This document shows positions 24,805 to 34,257 of a stretch of DNA of 64,000 nucleotides, in pieces. The notes below the pieces were generated by a model, which ran no database searches, was not told where the DNA came from, and worked only from the letters and a program-made list of their open reading frames with translations. The DNA comes from Paenibacillus piscarius (GTDB lineage Bacteria; Bacillota; Bacilli; Paenibacillales; Paenibacillaceae), in contig NZ_JAIEUI010000012.1 in the NCBI RefSeq assembly GCF_022234545.1, positions 1-64,000 of the forward strand. The letters run 5' to 3'. The translations under genes were made by a program, and so were the position numbers. Position 1 is the first letter of the stretch. Every line of letters begins with the position of its first letter.

Positions 24805-27800
24805 ATGGGAGAGAGAAGATGGAACAAGCCGATAGCTTCTTTACTGGCTACCACAGTTCTGGCGGCACAGGTGCTGGGCGGAGTATTCAATGGTCCTGTG
24901 CTGGCGGCAGGAAAGGCAGAGGCTTCTCCGGTGATTGAGCCGGGAACCACCATTAATTTACGCTTGATGAGTACCACTGATGTGCATACGAACGTATACG
25001 GCTGGGATTATTTCAAGGGTGCCCCCTCCGCGACTGTTGGTCTGGACCGTACTTCAACCTTGGTAAAGGCTGCGCGCAGTGACGAAGAGGGCAAAAACAA
25101 CCTGTTGCTGGACAACGGCGATTTAATTCAAGGCACACCGCTGGGAACGTATATGGCCCAGATTTCTGATTTCAAAGACAGCGAAGACCAGATTCACCCG
25201 ATCATCGCAGCGATGAACCTCATGGGTTATGATGCAGCAACCTTCGGCAATCATGAATTCAATTATGGATTGGATTATCTGGACCGGACTGTTAAAGGCA
25301 ATGTGAGCAGTGTAACTTATAAAGATTCTACGGGTGCGAAATTTCCTTATATCAATGCAAATATTTATAATGTATCCAATGGTGAAAATACATTCACTCC
25401 TTATAAAATCATCGATAAAGAAGTAACGGACAGCAAAGGCAATAAGTTTACCATTAAAGTCGGCCTCCTGGGTCTGGTTACTCCGCAGATTTTGGAGTGG
25501 GACAAGGTGAACCTTGAGGGCAAGGTAATTGCTAAGGATATTGTGGCAACCGCGGAGAAATTCGTGCCTGAGATGAGGGGAAGAGGCGCAGATGTCATCG
25601 TCGCCATGACGCATTCCGGGTTCGATGCGGCGGCCTCCGGTGAAAATGCGGAGAATGTCATCAACCTGCTGAGTAAAGTTAAAGGCATCGACGCCATTAC
25701 CTTCTCGCATACCCACAAGGTATTTCCGACGAACGGGGATAACAGCAAGCTGGATGCTTCCTTCAAAGATCCGTCCACCAAGCTGCCTTACAATAATGAT
25801 ATCGCCCAAGTGGATAATGTTAACGGCCATATCAACGACACTCCTGCTGTACAGGCTGGTTATGGCGGAGGCTATCTGGGCCTGATCGACCTGAAGATCG
25901 TCCATAACAGTGACGGCTGGGCGGTAGACAAGCTGAACTCCAAAGCCTCCACCCGTTCGATTGCAGACGCAGCCGTTGACACGGCTATTGATGATCTTGC
26001 CGGAGCGGCACATCAAGCTACGATTGATTACGTGAATCAGCCGCTGGGTGTTACAGCTGCGCCGATGAACAGCTACTTTGCGCTGGTGCAGGACGATCCG
26101 ACTGTACAGATTGTTACGTATGCCCAGCAGCAATATGTTTCTAACCTGATTCATACGAACGAGAATCTGGCTGCATACAGAGACCTGCCGATCCTGAGCG
26201 TCGGTGCACCGTTCAAGGCTGGACGCAACGGCCCGGACGAATATACGGATATTAAGAAAGGCGACCTTACCATCGCCAGTGCAAGCGACCTGTATCTCTA
26301 TGACAATACGCTGAAGGCGATTGTAGTGAAAGGCTCAACCGTCAAGGAATGGGTTGAGATGAGCGCTGGTGCGTTTAACCGCATCAAGCCGGCCATTTCT
26401 GCGCCGCAGTCCTTGTTGAACCCGGCATTTGCTGTTTACAACTTCGATGTGATTGACGGCATCAAATATACAATCGACGTGACCCGCAATGCGAAGTATA
26501 AGCCGGACGGCAGCATCAACGATGAGTCCTCCAGCCGGGTAACCTCCATCACTTACAATGACCAACCGCTGAGTAATGATCAAGACTTCGTGGTCGTTAC
26601 CAACAACTACCGTGCAAGCGGCGGGGGGAACTTCCCGGGCGTCAAAGGCGCGCAGATGATCATTGATTCCCAGATGGAGAACCGTCAGGTGCTGATGGAT
26701 TACATCAAGGAAGCGGGAACCGTTGATCCTACCGCAGACAACAACTGGTCGATTGCTCCTATTGAAGGGAATGTCAATGTAACCTTCACTTCTTCACCTA
26801 AGGCAGCGGCATCCGCTCCTTCGAACATCACAGCCACAGGGGTCCAGGATGTTAAGGGCTTTGAAATCTACAACCTTGATTTGAAAAAATCCGTTCCAGC
26901 CCCAACGGGAGATGTTGAAGTTCACCTGCTGGGCATCAACGACTTCCACGGCCAACTGGACACCACTTCTGTGGTGAACGGGGAAAATGTAGGAACGGCA
27001 GCAACACTGGCTGCTTACCTGAAGGAAGCCCGTGCCAAATATGAGCATTCACTGCTGTTCCACAACGGCGACTCCGTAGGTGCATCCGCACCGGTATCTT
27101 CGCTGGAACGCGACAAGCCTACAATGGAATGGATGAATCTCATGAAGTTCGACGTCGGCACCCTGGGGAACCATGAGTTTGACCAAGGTGTTGAGGCAAT
27201 GAAGGCTCAAATCTATGGCGGCAAGGACCCTAAAAACACCAGCATCGTTCACAATGGTGCCGATTTCGATTATATCAATGCCAATGCAGTAGACAGCACT
27301 ACCGGCAACCCTATTATCACTCCTTATGTTGTAAAAGAAATTGGCGGTGTGAAGATCGGCTTCATCGGAGTCGTCACCAAAGCTACGCCAAGCAAGGTAT
27401 CCCCGGCCGGTACAGCAGGGGTGAAATTCCTGAGCGCCGAGGAAGAAGCGGCGGCGATTGAGAAATATGCTGCTGAGCTGAAGAGCAAGGGCGTCAATAC
27501 GATCATCGTGCTGGCCCATGATCCGGCTACTACCAAGGTTGATCCAGCCACCAAAAAGAATGTATCCACCGGTGAAGCTGTAGATCTGGCCAATGCACTG
27601 CCGGCGGATTCTCCGGTGGATGTCATCGTGGCCGGCGACAACCACGGCTACGCTAATGATGTAGTCAACGGCAAGCTGATCGTTCAGGCTTATTCTTACG
27701 GAACGGCTTTTGAAGACATCAAGCTGATCATTGACGGACCTACCGGCAAAGTAAAGGATAAGACGGCAGTAGTAACGAATACTGTTCAGAGCAAAATTCA

Positions 27801-29214
27801 ACCGGATGCCGAAACCAAGGCACTGGTAGACTTCTACCTGAACCGTCACCCTGAACTGACCCAGCCTGTAGGAACGACTGACGGTACAATTACCCGTACA
27901 GATGCCTATACCAAGGAATCAGCATTGGGTAACCTGATTGCAGATGCAATGCGCAGCGCTGATTTCAATGACGGAGCTAATGGTCCGGCTGATTTCGCCT
28001 TCATGAATCCGGGCGGTATCCGTGCCGATCTTCCGAAGGGGAACGTATCCTTCGGCGATCTGGCGAAGATCCAGCCGTTCGGCAACACGCTGGTGAAGCT
28101 GACCCTGACCGGACAGCAGATCAAGACGCTGCTTCAGCAGCAATGGAATGTGAAGGCAGACGGAACACCTGACATCAAGACTTTGCAAATCTCCGGCCTG
28201 AAATACACAGCCAATATGTATCTGCCGGTTGAACAGCGTGTGGCTAACCTGACCAAGACGGACGGAACACCGATTGAAATGAACAAGAGCTATACCGCTG
28301 TAGTCAACAACTTCATGGCTGCAGGTGGAGACAATTACAAGGTGCTGACACAGGCAAGCAGCTCGCTGGCCGGGCCGATTGATCTGGATGTATTCTATGG
28401 TTATATCGTCAAAACATTCAAAGGCGGCGCGATCACCGCCGCTATCGAAGGCCGGATCACCAATGTGGAGAAAGATCCTGGAACGGTGACTCCTTCTCCT
28501 ACACCTAGCTCCAACCCTGGCAACAACCCGAATCCGGGCTCTAACCCGGGACCGGTTGTAACAGCAACGCCTAAGCCTACAGCATCTCCTTCGGCTACCC
28601 CGGCGGCAACAGCTACACCGGCACCAACCGCAACACCTGTGCCAACCGCTGCTCCGGCTGCCGCTGCAGTGTTCAAGGATCTGGGTAAGGTGGCCTGGGC
28701 TGCAGACGCAATTAATGCGCTGGCTGCCAAAGGAATCGTCAAAGGTATGGATGGCACGAACTTTGCTCCGACGAAGAGCGTAACCCGTGCAGAATTCGTA
28801 ACCATGCTTGTCCGCTCGCTTAATCTGGATAATGCGGCAACACCTGCGACATTCAGCGATGTGAAGCAAGGGGTCTGGTACGCAAGTCCGATAGCTGCCG
28901 CTGTGAATGCAGGGCTGGTCAAAGGCTCGGGCAACGGCAGATTTGAGCCGGGCCGCGAGATTACCCGTGAGGAAATGGCGATTATGATCGCTAATGCCCT
29001 TAAGGACCAGCTTAAGCCGGTGGATGCTGCTGCACTTAACAAATTCACAGACAAAACTAAGATTGCGTCCTATGCCCAGCAGGCAGTTGCGCAATTAACT
29101 GAGGCTGGAATCGTTAATGGGGTGGACGCTAAGCAGTTCGCACCGAAGAGTCTGGCGAACCGTGCCCAAGCTGCTGTGATTATCTACCGTATGCTGGAGA
29201 AGACAGCTTCATAA
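24805..29214 (+). CDS. S-layer-anchored bifunctional nucleotide phosphoesterase, YfkN-like
   Basis: 1469 aa. A signal peptide (~1-35, ends VLAAGKAEA) is followed by a 2',3'-cyclic-nucleotide phosphodiesterase/3'-nucleotidase half (~45-650; STTDVHTNVYGWDY, LLDNGDLIQG, GNHEFNYG, SHTHK) and a 5'-nucleotidase half (~700-1200; GINDFHGQLD, HNGDSVGAS, GNHEFDQG, GDNHGY, FMNPGGIRAD). A Pro/Thr-rich linker (~1230-1285) and three SLH domains (~1290-1469) follow. It degrades extracellular nucleotides and cyclic nucleotides to nucleosides and phosphate on the cell wall. B. subtilis YfkN has the same two catalytic halves but a different anchor. AGGGAGG lies 11 nt before the ATG. A terminator follows. Confidence 0.93.
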   Translation: MGERRWNKPIASLLATTVLAAQVLGGVFNGPVLAAGKAEASPVIEPGTTINLRLMSTTDVHTNVYGWDYFKGAPSATVGLDRTSTLVKAARSDEEGKNNLLLDNGDLIQGTPLGTYMAQISDFKDSEDQIHPIIAAMNLMGYDAATFGNHEFNYGLDYLDRTVKGNVSSVTYKDSTGAKFPYINANIYNVSNGENTFTPYKIIDKEVTDSKGNKFTIKVGLLGLVTPQILEWDKVNLEGKVIAKDIVATAEKFVPEMRGRGADVIVAMTHSGFDAAASGENAENVINLLSKVKGIDAITFSHTHKVFPTNGDNSKLDASFKDPSTKLPYNNDIAQVDNVNGHINDTPAVQAGYGGGYLGLIDLKIVHNSDGWAVDKLNSKASTRSIADAAVDTAIDDLAGAAHQATIDYVNQPLGVTAAPMNSYFALVQDDPTVQIVTYAQQQYVSNLIHTNENLAAYRDLPILSVGAPFKAGRNGPDEYTDIKKGDLTIASASDLYLYDNTLKAIVVKGSTVKEWVEMSAGAFNRIKPAISAPQSLLNPAFAVYNFDVIDGIKYTIDVTRNAKYKPDGSINDESSSRVTSITYNDQPLSNDQDFVVVTNNYRASGGGNFPGVKGAQMIIDSQMENRQVLMDYIKEAGTVDPTADNNWSIAPIEGNVNVTFTSSPKAAASAPSNITATGVQDVKGFEIYNLDLKKSVPAPTGDVEVHLLGINDFHGQLDTTSVVNGENVGTAATLAAYLKEARAKYEHSLLFHNGDSVGASAPVSSLERDKPTMEWMNLMKFDVGTLGNHEFDQGVEAMKAQIYGGKDPKNTSIVHNGADFDYINANAVDSTTGNPIITPYVVKEIGGVKIGFIGVVTKATPSKVSPAGTAGVKFLSAEEEAAAIEKYAAELKSKGVNTIIVLAHDPATTKVDPATKKNVSTGEAVDLANALPADSPVDVIVAGDNHGYANDVVNGKLIVQAYSYGTAFEDIKLIIDGPTGKVKDKTAVVTNTVQSKIQPDAETKALVDFYLNRHPELTQPVGTTDGTITRTDAYTKESALGNLIADAMRSADFNDGANGPADFAFMNPGGIRADLPKGNVSFGDLAKIQPFGNTLVKLTLTGQQIKTLLQQQWNVKADGTPDIKTLQISGLKYTANMYLPVEQRVANLTKTDGTPIEMNKSYTAVVNNFMAAGGDNYKVLTQASSSLAGPIDLDVFYGYIVKTFKGGAITAAIEGRITNVEKDPGTVTPSPTPSSNPGNNPNPGSNPGPVVTATPKPTASPSATPAATATPAPTATPVPTAAPAAAAVFKDLGKVAWAADAINALAAKGIVKGMDGTNFAPTKSVTRAEFVTMLVRSLNLDNAATPATFSDVKQGVWYASPIAAAVNAGLVKGSGNGRFEPGREITREEMAIMIANALKDQLKPVDAAALNKFTDKTKIASYAQQAVAQLTEAGIVNGVDAKQFAPKSLANRAQAAVIIYRMLEKTAS

Positions 29215-29255
29215 GTTATAGTTTAATCCTCAAATGATACTCACGCAGGATAGTG

Positions 29256-29285
29256 GGCCCGTGCTGAAATAGCACGGGCCTTTTT
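29256..29285 (+). terminator. Terminator after the YfkN-like gene
   Basis: GGCCCGTGCT-GAAAT-AGCACGGGCC then TTTTT. Confidence 0.9.
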
Positions 29286-29354
29286 CTGGTTTACAGTTGT
29301 ATCCAAAAGTGATATCATAATTATATCAAATACATATCTAATGGAGGCGGCATT

Positions 29355-30197
29355 ATGAAAGAGAAATTGTTACATCCGGTCAGCGGTTTCTGGGTCCTCG
29401 TTCTGATTGCAGTGTGCCTTGGCGGCGGGATTTACGGAGCAGTTGCGGGATACATAACCCTGCCAGTTATCTTGTTTGTGGCGGCAAGTATACTGTCCAC
29501 CGGTATTTCAGTGGTTCAGCCGAACAGCTCAGTGGTCGTGACCTTCTTCGGCCGTTACGTGGGGACCATTGCCTCAAGCGGAATGTACGCCGTCATTCCC
29601 TTCAGCATCCGCAAGACCGTATCGCTTCGGGTCCGCAACTTTAACAGCGTGAAGCTGAAGGTCAACGACGTGGAGGGCAATCCGATTGAGATTGCTGCGG
29701 TCATTGTCTTCAAGGTGATCAATTCGGCGAAGGCGCTGTTTGATGTCGATAAGTATATGGCCTTCGTGGAGATCCAGAGTGAGACCGCACTGCGCCATGT
29801 GGCCAGCAAGTACCCGTATGACAACTTCAATGAGACTGGCATGTCCCTCCGGGCCAACGCCGATGAGATTGCCAAGGAGCTTGCCTCAGAGCTGCAGGAG
29901 CGCCTGTCCTTATCCGGCGTAGAAGTGATCGAAGCCCGGCTGACCCATCTGGCTTATTCAACAGAGATTGCCAGCACGATGCTGCAGCGCCAGCAGGCTT
30001 CTGCCATTCTGTCCGCACGCCAGATTATTGTCGAAGGTGCGGTCAGCATGGTCGATATGGCGATCCGCCAGCTGAAGGACAGCGGTGTAGTTGAGCTGGA
30101 CGAAGAGCGCAAGGCGGCAATGATTAACAATCTGATGGTGGCGATTGTATCTGAACGCGGCGCGAGCCCGGTTATTAACGCCGGCTCGCTGTACTAA
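29355..30197 (+). CDS. SPFH (stomatin/prohibitin) domain membrane protein
   Basis: 280 aa. Two N-terminal membrane helices (~10-50) are followed by an SPFH/Band-7 domain (~55-230) with QPNSSVVVTFFGRYVGTI and, later, EVIEARLTHLAYSTEIA. The C-terminus is helical. SPFH proteins form oligomeric membrane scaffolds. AATGGAGGCGG precedes the ATG. It pairs with a small Arc-type gene 13 nt downstream, an arrangement often seen for this subfamily. Client and role are unknown. Confidence 0.85.
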   Translation: MKEKLLHPVSGFWVLVLIAVCLGGGIYGAVAGYITLPVILFVAASILSTGISVVQPNSSVVVTFFGRYVGTIASSGMYAVIPFSIRKTVSLRVRNFNSVKLKVNDVEGNPIEIAAVIVFKVINSAKALFDVDKYMAFVEIQSETALRHVASKYPYDNFNETGMSLRANADEIAKELASELQERLSLSGVEVIEARLTHLAYSTEIASTMLQRQQASAILSARQIIVEGAVSMVDMAIRQLKDSGVVELDEERKAAMINNLMVAIVSERGASPVINAGSLY

Positions 30198-30210
30198 AGG
30201 CGGGATTATT

Positions 30211-30384
30211 ATGGCGGCCAAAAAAAGCTTTCCGCTGCGGATTGATCCTGCAGTGCATGAAGCGCTGGAACGCTGGGCGGGAGAAGAGTTTCGCAGTGTA
30301 AACGCACATATCGAATACTTGCTGCGTGAGTCTTTGAAGCGTGCAGGCCGCTTGCCGGGCAAGAAGCGACAGGAAGAAGAATAG
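30211..30384 (+). CDS. Small Arc-type ribbon-helix-helix protein
   Basis: 57 aa from ATG 30211. FPLRIDPAVHEALERWAGEEFRS followed by VNAHIEYLLRESLKRAG is a ribbon-helix-helix (Arc/MetJ) fold: a beta strand, then two helices. The basic tail is GKKRQEEE. The frame is open upstream to 30145 but that part overlaps the SPFH gene. AAAGGCGGG upstream supports ATG 30211. No toxin gene is adjacent, so an antitoxin role is unsupported; it probably binds DNA and is co-transcribed with the SPFH gene. Confidence 0.75.
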   Translation: MAAKKSFPLRIDPAVHEALERWAGEEFRSVNAHIEYLLRESLKRAGRLPGKKRQEEE

Positions 30385-30436
30385 TCCATCCGGGACGGCT
30401 GCGCTTCACACCTTAGAACGGGCAGCCCTTACACGC

Positions 30437-30465
30437 TTGACGGAAGATTAGCGGCGATTTATAAT
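30437..30465 (+). promoter_or_regulatory. Sigma-A promoter of the thrS leader
   Basis: -35 TTGACG (30437-30442), 17-bp spacer, -10 TATAAT (30460-30465). The predicted start near 30472 gives a ~330-nt T-box leader. Confidence 0.8.
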
Positions 30466-30499
30466 TACCCTAAATGTAGTTATCAGCGTTGACAAAGAT

Positions 30500-30803
30500 A
30501 TGAATCGTGGCTTTGGACCGTTTCAGAGAGAGGGAACCTCAGGCTGTAATTCCCTCCGGTGCTGCCGCTGGTTTACCCCTTTGTAGCTGCGGTGAAGAAC
30601 TTCTGGTGTGACCCGGGCTATGGCTTTGAGGACATTCCAACGGATAGTAAGAACCGCCGGTTCATAACCGTTATCTTATGGGAATGAAGGATGATTTTGT
30701 GCAGGAAGCTCGCTTGACCTCAGGCAGCTTATGCAGGAATGAATCGAATTTGGGTGGAATCACGGGTGCAATCACTCGTCCCTTTGCGGGACGGGTGTTT
30801 TTT
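30500..30803 (+). promoter_or_regulatory. T-box leader, threonyl type, with terminator
   Basis: Stem-I landmarks include AGAGAGAGGGAACC (30524 on). The T-box sequence is a variant, TGGGTGGAATCACGGGTG (30751-30768), so the bulge would read UGGA and pair with a tRNA ending UCCA. The terminator CACTCGTCCC-TTTGC-GGGACGGGTG plus six T spans 30773-30803. Uncharged tRNA(Thr) would stabilise the antiterminator and switch on thrS. The specifier codon was not fixed with certainty; an ACC near 30612 is a candidate. Confidence 0.85.
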
Positions 30804-30866
30804 GTGTGCAGAAGCCGCAGGTGCAGGAAAATGAAGCATCAGACCAACATGTAGGGGGAAAGAACA

Positions 30867-32804
30867 ATGTCAGTCAATATCAAGCTTCCGGACGGTTCCG
30901 TCCGGGAATACGCAGACGGCAGCAGCATCGATGATGTGGCAGCCTCAATCAGCAGCGGACTGCGCAAGAACGCCGCTGCCGGCAAGCTCAACGGGATTGT
31001 GGTAGACCTGTCCGCCAAGCTGCAGGAAGGCGATCTGGTAGAGATCGTAACTCTGGATTCACCGGAGGGCCTGGAGGTCATGCGCCACAGTACCGCTCAC
31101 CTTATGGCTCAGGCAGTAAGACGCCTGTTCGGCACGAAGGAAGTGAAGCTCGGGGTAGGTCCGGTCATTGAGGACGGCTTCTACTACGACATGGACCTGG
31201 AGCATCCGCTCAATCCGGAGGATCTGCTGAAGATTGAGAAGGAGATGGAACGGATTGTCTCGGAGAACCTGCCGATTGTCCGCCATGAGGTCAGCCGTAA
31301 AGAAGCGCTGGACCGCTTCGGTGAGCTGGGTGATCCTTATAAGCTGGAGCTGATTGAAGCGCTCCCTGAGGACAGTGTGATCACGATCTATGAGCAGGGT
31401 GAGTTCTTCGACCTGTGCCGCGGGCCGCATCTGCCGTCCACAGCCAAGATTAAGGTATTCAAGCTGATGAATGTCGCCGGTGCGTACTGGCGTGGAGACA
31501 GCAAGAACAAGATGCTGCAGCGTGTCTACGGCACAGCCTGGGTGAAGAAGGCACAGCTGGATGAGTATCTGCGCCTGCTGGAGGAAGCGAAGAAGCGCGA
31601 CCACCGCAAGCTGGGCAAGGAGCTGGAGATCTTCACCTTCAACCAGCTGGTGGGACAAGGCCTGCCGATCTGGCTGCCGAAGGGTGCGAAGCTGCGCAGC
31701 ATCCTGGAGCGTTACATCGTGGATCTGGAGGCCAGCCTTGGCTACCAGCATGTCTACACTCCTGTACTCGGTAACGTGGAGCTGTACAAGACCTCCGGTC
31801 ACTGGGAGCATTACCAGGAGGACATGTTCCCCAAGATGGTCATTGATAACGAGGAGTTTGTGCTTCGCCCGATGAACTGCCCGCACCACATGATGATCTA
31901 TAAGAGCTCCATGCACAGCTACCGTGATCTGCCGATCCGTATCGCCGAGCTTGGGATTCAGCACCGTTATGAAATGTCGGGAGCCTTGACAGGCCTGCAC
32001 CGCGTCCGCTCGATGACGCTGAATGACTCGCATATCTTCTGCCGTCTCGACCAGATCAAGAGCGAATTCATCCGCGTGCTGGAACTGATCAAGCAGGTAT
32101 ACAGTGACTTCGGCATCGAGGATTACCGGTTCCGTCTCTCCTATCGCGATCCTAAGGATACGGAGAAGTATTACGCTAATGACGAGATGTGGGAGACTGC
32201 GCAGCGGATGCTGCGCGAGGTGGTTGAAGAAGCCGGCTTGCCGTTCTACGAAGCTGAAGGCGAAGCGGCATTCTACGGTCCGAAGCTCGACGTGCAGATC
32301 AAGACGGTTCTCGGCAAGGAAGAGACTCTCTCAACCGTACAGATCGACTTCCTGCTGCCGGAGCGCTTCGAGCTGGAATATGTCGGTGACGATGGACAGA
32401 AGCACCGTCCGGTAGTCCTGCACCGCGGGATTCTGGGAACGATGGAACGCTTCGTAGCCTTCCTGCTGGAGAACTTTGCCGGCTCGCTGCCGCTGTGGCT
32501 GTCCCCGCAGCAGGTGAAGATTATCCCGGTATCGTCAGCATTCGACGATTACGCGAAGGAAGTGGAAGCGAAGCTGCTGAAGAGCGGCATCCGTGCGGAA
32601 CTGGATCTGCGTAATGAGAAGATGGGCTACAAGATCCGTGAAGCACAGCTGGAGAAGCTTCCATATATGTTCGTCGTCGGCGAGAACGAGATGAACGCCG
32701 GCAGCGTATCGATCCGCAAGCGCGGCGAAGGCGATATTGGAGCCCGTCCGCTCCAGGAAGCTGTAGACTCCCTAGCCCGGGAAATTGCCGGACGCGTTAT
32801 CTAA
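30867..32804 (+). CDS. thrS: Threonyl-tRNA synthetase
   Basis: 645 aa, full length. The N-terminal TGS domain (VNIKLPDGSVREYADGSS) is followed by the editing/SAD domain (HSTAHLMAQAVRRLFG, FFDLCRGPHLP), the class II catalytic core (FVLRPMNCPHHMMIYK, RVRSMTLNDSHIFC) and the anticodon-binding domain. It charges tRNA(Thr) and clears Ser-tRNA(Thr). ATG 30867 follows AGGGGGAAAG. Controlled by the T-box leader just upstream. Confidence 0.97.
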   Translation: MSVNIKLPDGSVREYADGSSIDDVAASISSGLRKNAAAGKLNGIVVDLSAKLQEGDLVEIVTLDSPEGLEVMRHSTAHLMAQAVRRLFGTKEVKLGVGPVIEDGFYYDMDLEHPLNPEDLLKIEKEMERIVSENLPIVRHEVSRKEALDRFGELGDPYKLELIEALPEDSVITIYEQGEFFDLCRGPHLPSTAKIKVFKLMNVAGAYWRGDSKNKMLQRVYGTAWVKKAQLDEYLRLLEEAKKRDHRKLGKELEIFTFNQLVGQGLPIWLPKGAKLRSILERYIVDLEASLGYQHVYTPVLGNVELYKTSGHWEHYQEDMFPKMVIDNEEFVLRPMNCPHHMMIYKSSMHSYRDLPIRIAELGIQHRYEMSGALTGLHRVRSMTLNDSHIFCRLDQIKSEFIRVLELIKQVYSDFGIEDYRFRLSYRDPKDTEKYYANDEMWETAQRMLREVVEEAGLPFYEAEGEAAFYGPKLDVQIKTVLGKEETLSTVQIDFLLPERFELEYVGDDGQKHRPVVLHRGILGTMERFVAFLLENFAGSLPLWLSPQQVKIIPVSSAFDDYAKEVEAKLLKSGIRAELDLRNEKMGYKIREAQLEKLPYMFVVGENEMNAGSVSIRKRGEGDIGARPLQEAVDSLAREIAGRVI

Positions 32805-32916
32805 TCCGGACTTAACTGAACCTCTGGTATAAGCTATATGGGACTGCTGCAATGCGGTTTCATGTATAAAGTTTTGTGAATCGGGAAACCCTCGTACTAT
32901 GGGGAGGGTTTAACTA

Positions 32917-33675
32917 ATGAACAAAATGGGCTTATATCAGAGGTTTTGGTGTCTTTTCGTCACGCTTGTTCTTCTGCTGACCGCAGCCGGGATTTACCCG
33001 GACTACTCACATCAGTCGGCACAGGCAAGGGGACTGGAAGACACTGCAGGACAGGCTGGCAGCAGCTCGCAGGTGAAGTCACAGGTTCAGCGTCAAGACA
33101 CAGGTGCAGCATCTGCGCTTGGAGGCTCCTCCAGATCCGTCCGGCGTGAATCGCCAGTGACGGCTCCGAAGGCTCCGGCTCCGGCGGCTAAACCGAAGAC
33201 CGCAGTGAAGCGGCCCGATTCCTTGCCGGTAGCTGCACCGGAACCGGAACAGATCATCACTTCACTTAAGGTGACAGCAACCGGTTATACAGCCGGATAT
33301 GAATCTACAGGCAAAACGGCAAGCCATCCGGAGTATGGCATTACTTATTCTGGAGTTAAGGTACGCCGGGACAAGAATGCAGTCTCGACCATCGCTGCAG
33401 ATCCTAAGGTTCTGCCGCTGGGAAGTATTTTATATATACCGGGTTACGGATATGGCATTGTGGCGGATACCGGCTCGGCAATTAAAGGGCGGAAGATTGA
33501 TCTGTACTTCAGCACCACCAAGCAGGTCTACAAGGAATGGGGCAAGAAGTCGGTCGTAGTCCAGGTAATCAAGCGCGGCAACGGCAAATGCACCGAAAGT
33601 ATGCTGAAGAGCCTTGGCCATGCGATACAGACCTACAAAACGGTTCCGCAGCATATCCTGGAAGAGGCCATTTAA
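32917..33675 (+). CDS. Secreted 3D-domain protein (YuiC/YocH type)
   Basis: 252 aa. An N-terminal signal anchor (~10-27, FWCLFVTLVLLLTAAGIY) is followed by a low-complexity Ala/Pro/Lys linker (~60-110). The C-terminal 3D domain (~115-235) has ATGYTAGYESTGKTA, LPLGSILYIPGYG and the Asp motif ADTGSAIKGRKIDLYF. 3D proteins act on peptidoglycan (MltA-like double-psi barrel). The ribosome binding site GGGGAGGG lies in the 3' arm of a hairpin AAACCCTC (32886-32893)/GAGGGTTT (32904-32911), so translation may be gated. Confidence 0.82.
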   Translation: MNKMGLYQRFWCLFVTLVLLLTAAGIYPDYSHQSAQARGLEDTAGQAGSSSQVKSQVQRQDTGAASALGGSSRSVRRESPVTAPKAPAPAAKPKTAVKRPDSLPVAAPEPEQIITSLKVTATGYTAGYESTGKTASHPEYGITYSGVKVRRDKNAVSTIAADPKVLPLGSILYIPGYGYGIVADTGSAIKGRKIDLYFSTTKQVYKEWGKKSVVVQVIKRGNGKCTESMLKSLGHAIQTYKTVPQHILEEAI

Positions 33676-33723
33676 CGGCCTGTGCTGCCAAGCGGCGAGC
33701 TTGATTTTATTTTCACGTGCTCA

Positions 33724-33754
33724 TGCATAATACGCCTTCCGGATTCCCATAATA
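33724..33754 (+). promoter_or_regulatory. Sigma-G/F-type forespore promoter
   Basis: TGCATA (33724-33729), 18-bp spacer, CATAATA (33748-33754), close to the B. subtilis sigma-G consensus (TGMATA, 17-18 bp, CATACTA). It would start transcription ~45 nt before the small ORF at 33806. Confidence 0.6.
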
Positions 33755-33805
33755 TCGACTGGGGCAAAAACTTGCTTCTTCCGATCGATAAGGGAGGTGA
33801 TTTCC

Positions 33806-33952
33806 GTGGCTAATTCCAAGAAACCAAAGGTTCAAGAGAACTACAAGACACCGAATGAAAAATACAATGCTGAGTTTGCTGTTGAGAATGATGGCGCGAC
33901 TAAGCAAAGCAGCAACACATTTGCCAAGCCGGCTCAGAAACCGCAGCAGTAA
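33806..33952 (+). CDS. Small forespore-type protein, possibly gamma-type SASP-like
   Basis: 48 aa, hydrophilic (starts MANSKKPKVQENYKTP, ends FAKPAQKPQQ), with no hydrophobic stretch. The EFAVEND segment amid Asn/Gln/Lys-rich sequence recalls the EFASET units of gamma-type small acid-soluble spore proteins, but only one such unit is present. GTG 33806 has AGGGAGG 8 nt upstream. The sigma-G-type promoter and a strong terminator right after it make a self-contained forespore unit. The spore role is inferred from promoter and composition. Confidence 0.65.
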   Translation: MANSKKPKVQENYKTPNEKYNAEFAVENDGATKQSSNTFAKPAQKPQQ

Positions 33953-33985
33953 TCCGGAATTCCGGCAAGTCTCCCAGAGACACCA

Positions 33986-34031
33986 AAACTGTCCTGACCT
34001 TCCCGTTAAGCGGGGGCAGGGCAGTTTTTTT
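33986..34031 (+). terminator. Terminator after the small spore-type gene
   Basis: AAACTGTCCTGACC and CCCG pair with CGGG and GGCAGGGCAGTTT, followed by a long T-run. Confidence 0.85.
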
Positions 34032-34045
34032 ATTGAAATATTTGT

Positions 34046-34118
34046 ATGTTCTGGGGTCCCCGCAAAGTATCTGAGTCATCATCGAAGCAAAAGCCTCACT
34101 GTGAGGGGTTGTTTTACT
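34046..34118 (+). repeat. Conserved ~75-nt hairpin element, copy 1
   Basis: Contains GGGGTCCCCGCAAAGT then ATCTGAGT and, 40 nt after the first arm, CACTGTGAGGGG. Over the 43 nt from CCCCGCAAAGT to CACT it differs from copy 2 (54616) at four positions. The arms (34058-34068 and 34098-34108) pair imperfectly and are followed by TTGTTTT. It lies in the gap before liaF; the rest of 33953-34257 holds only the terminator and the liaF leader. Confidence 0.75.
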
Positions 34119-34257
34119 TATTATTCCAATCTTCTCGGTCTGGAGACCGAGACCCTCTTCCTTCTCCCGCCGCTGTTCTCTGCTGCCAACTTCCTGTACA
34201 CTATACATATAAGCGCGACAAGGGATAAGCTGTACTATCCATAAGGGGGAATTCATT

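Noticed and set aside
25123..29094. Several long antisense ORFs inside the YfkN-like gene
   Set aside because: Mirror frames of the real gene; no start signals or motifs.
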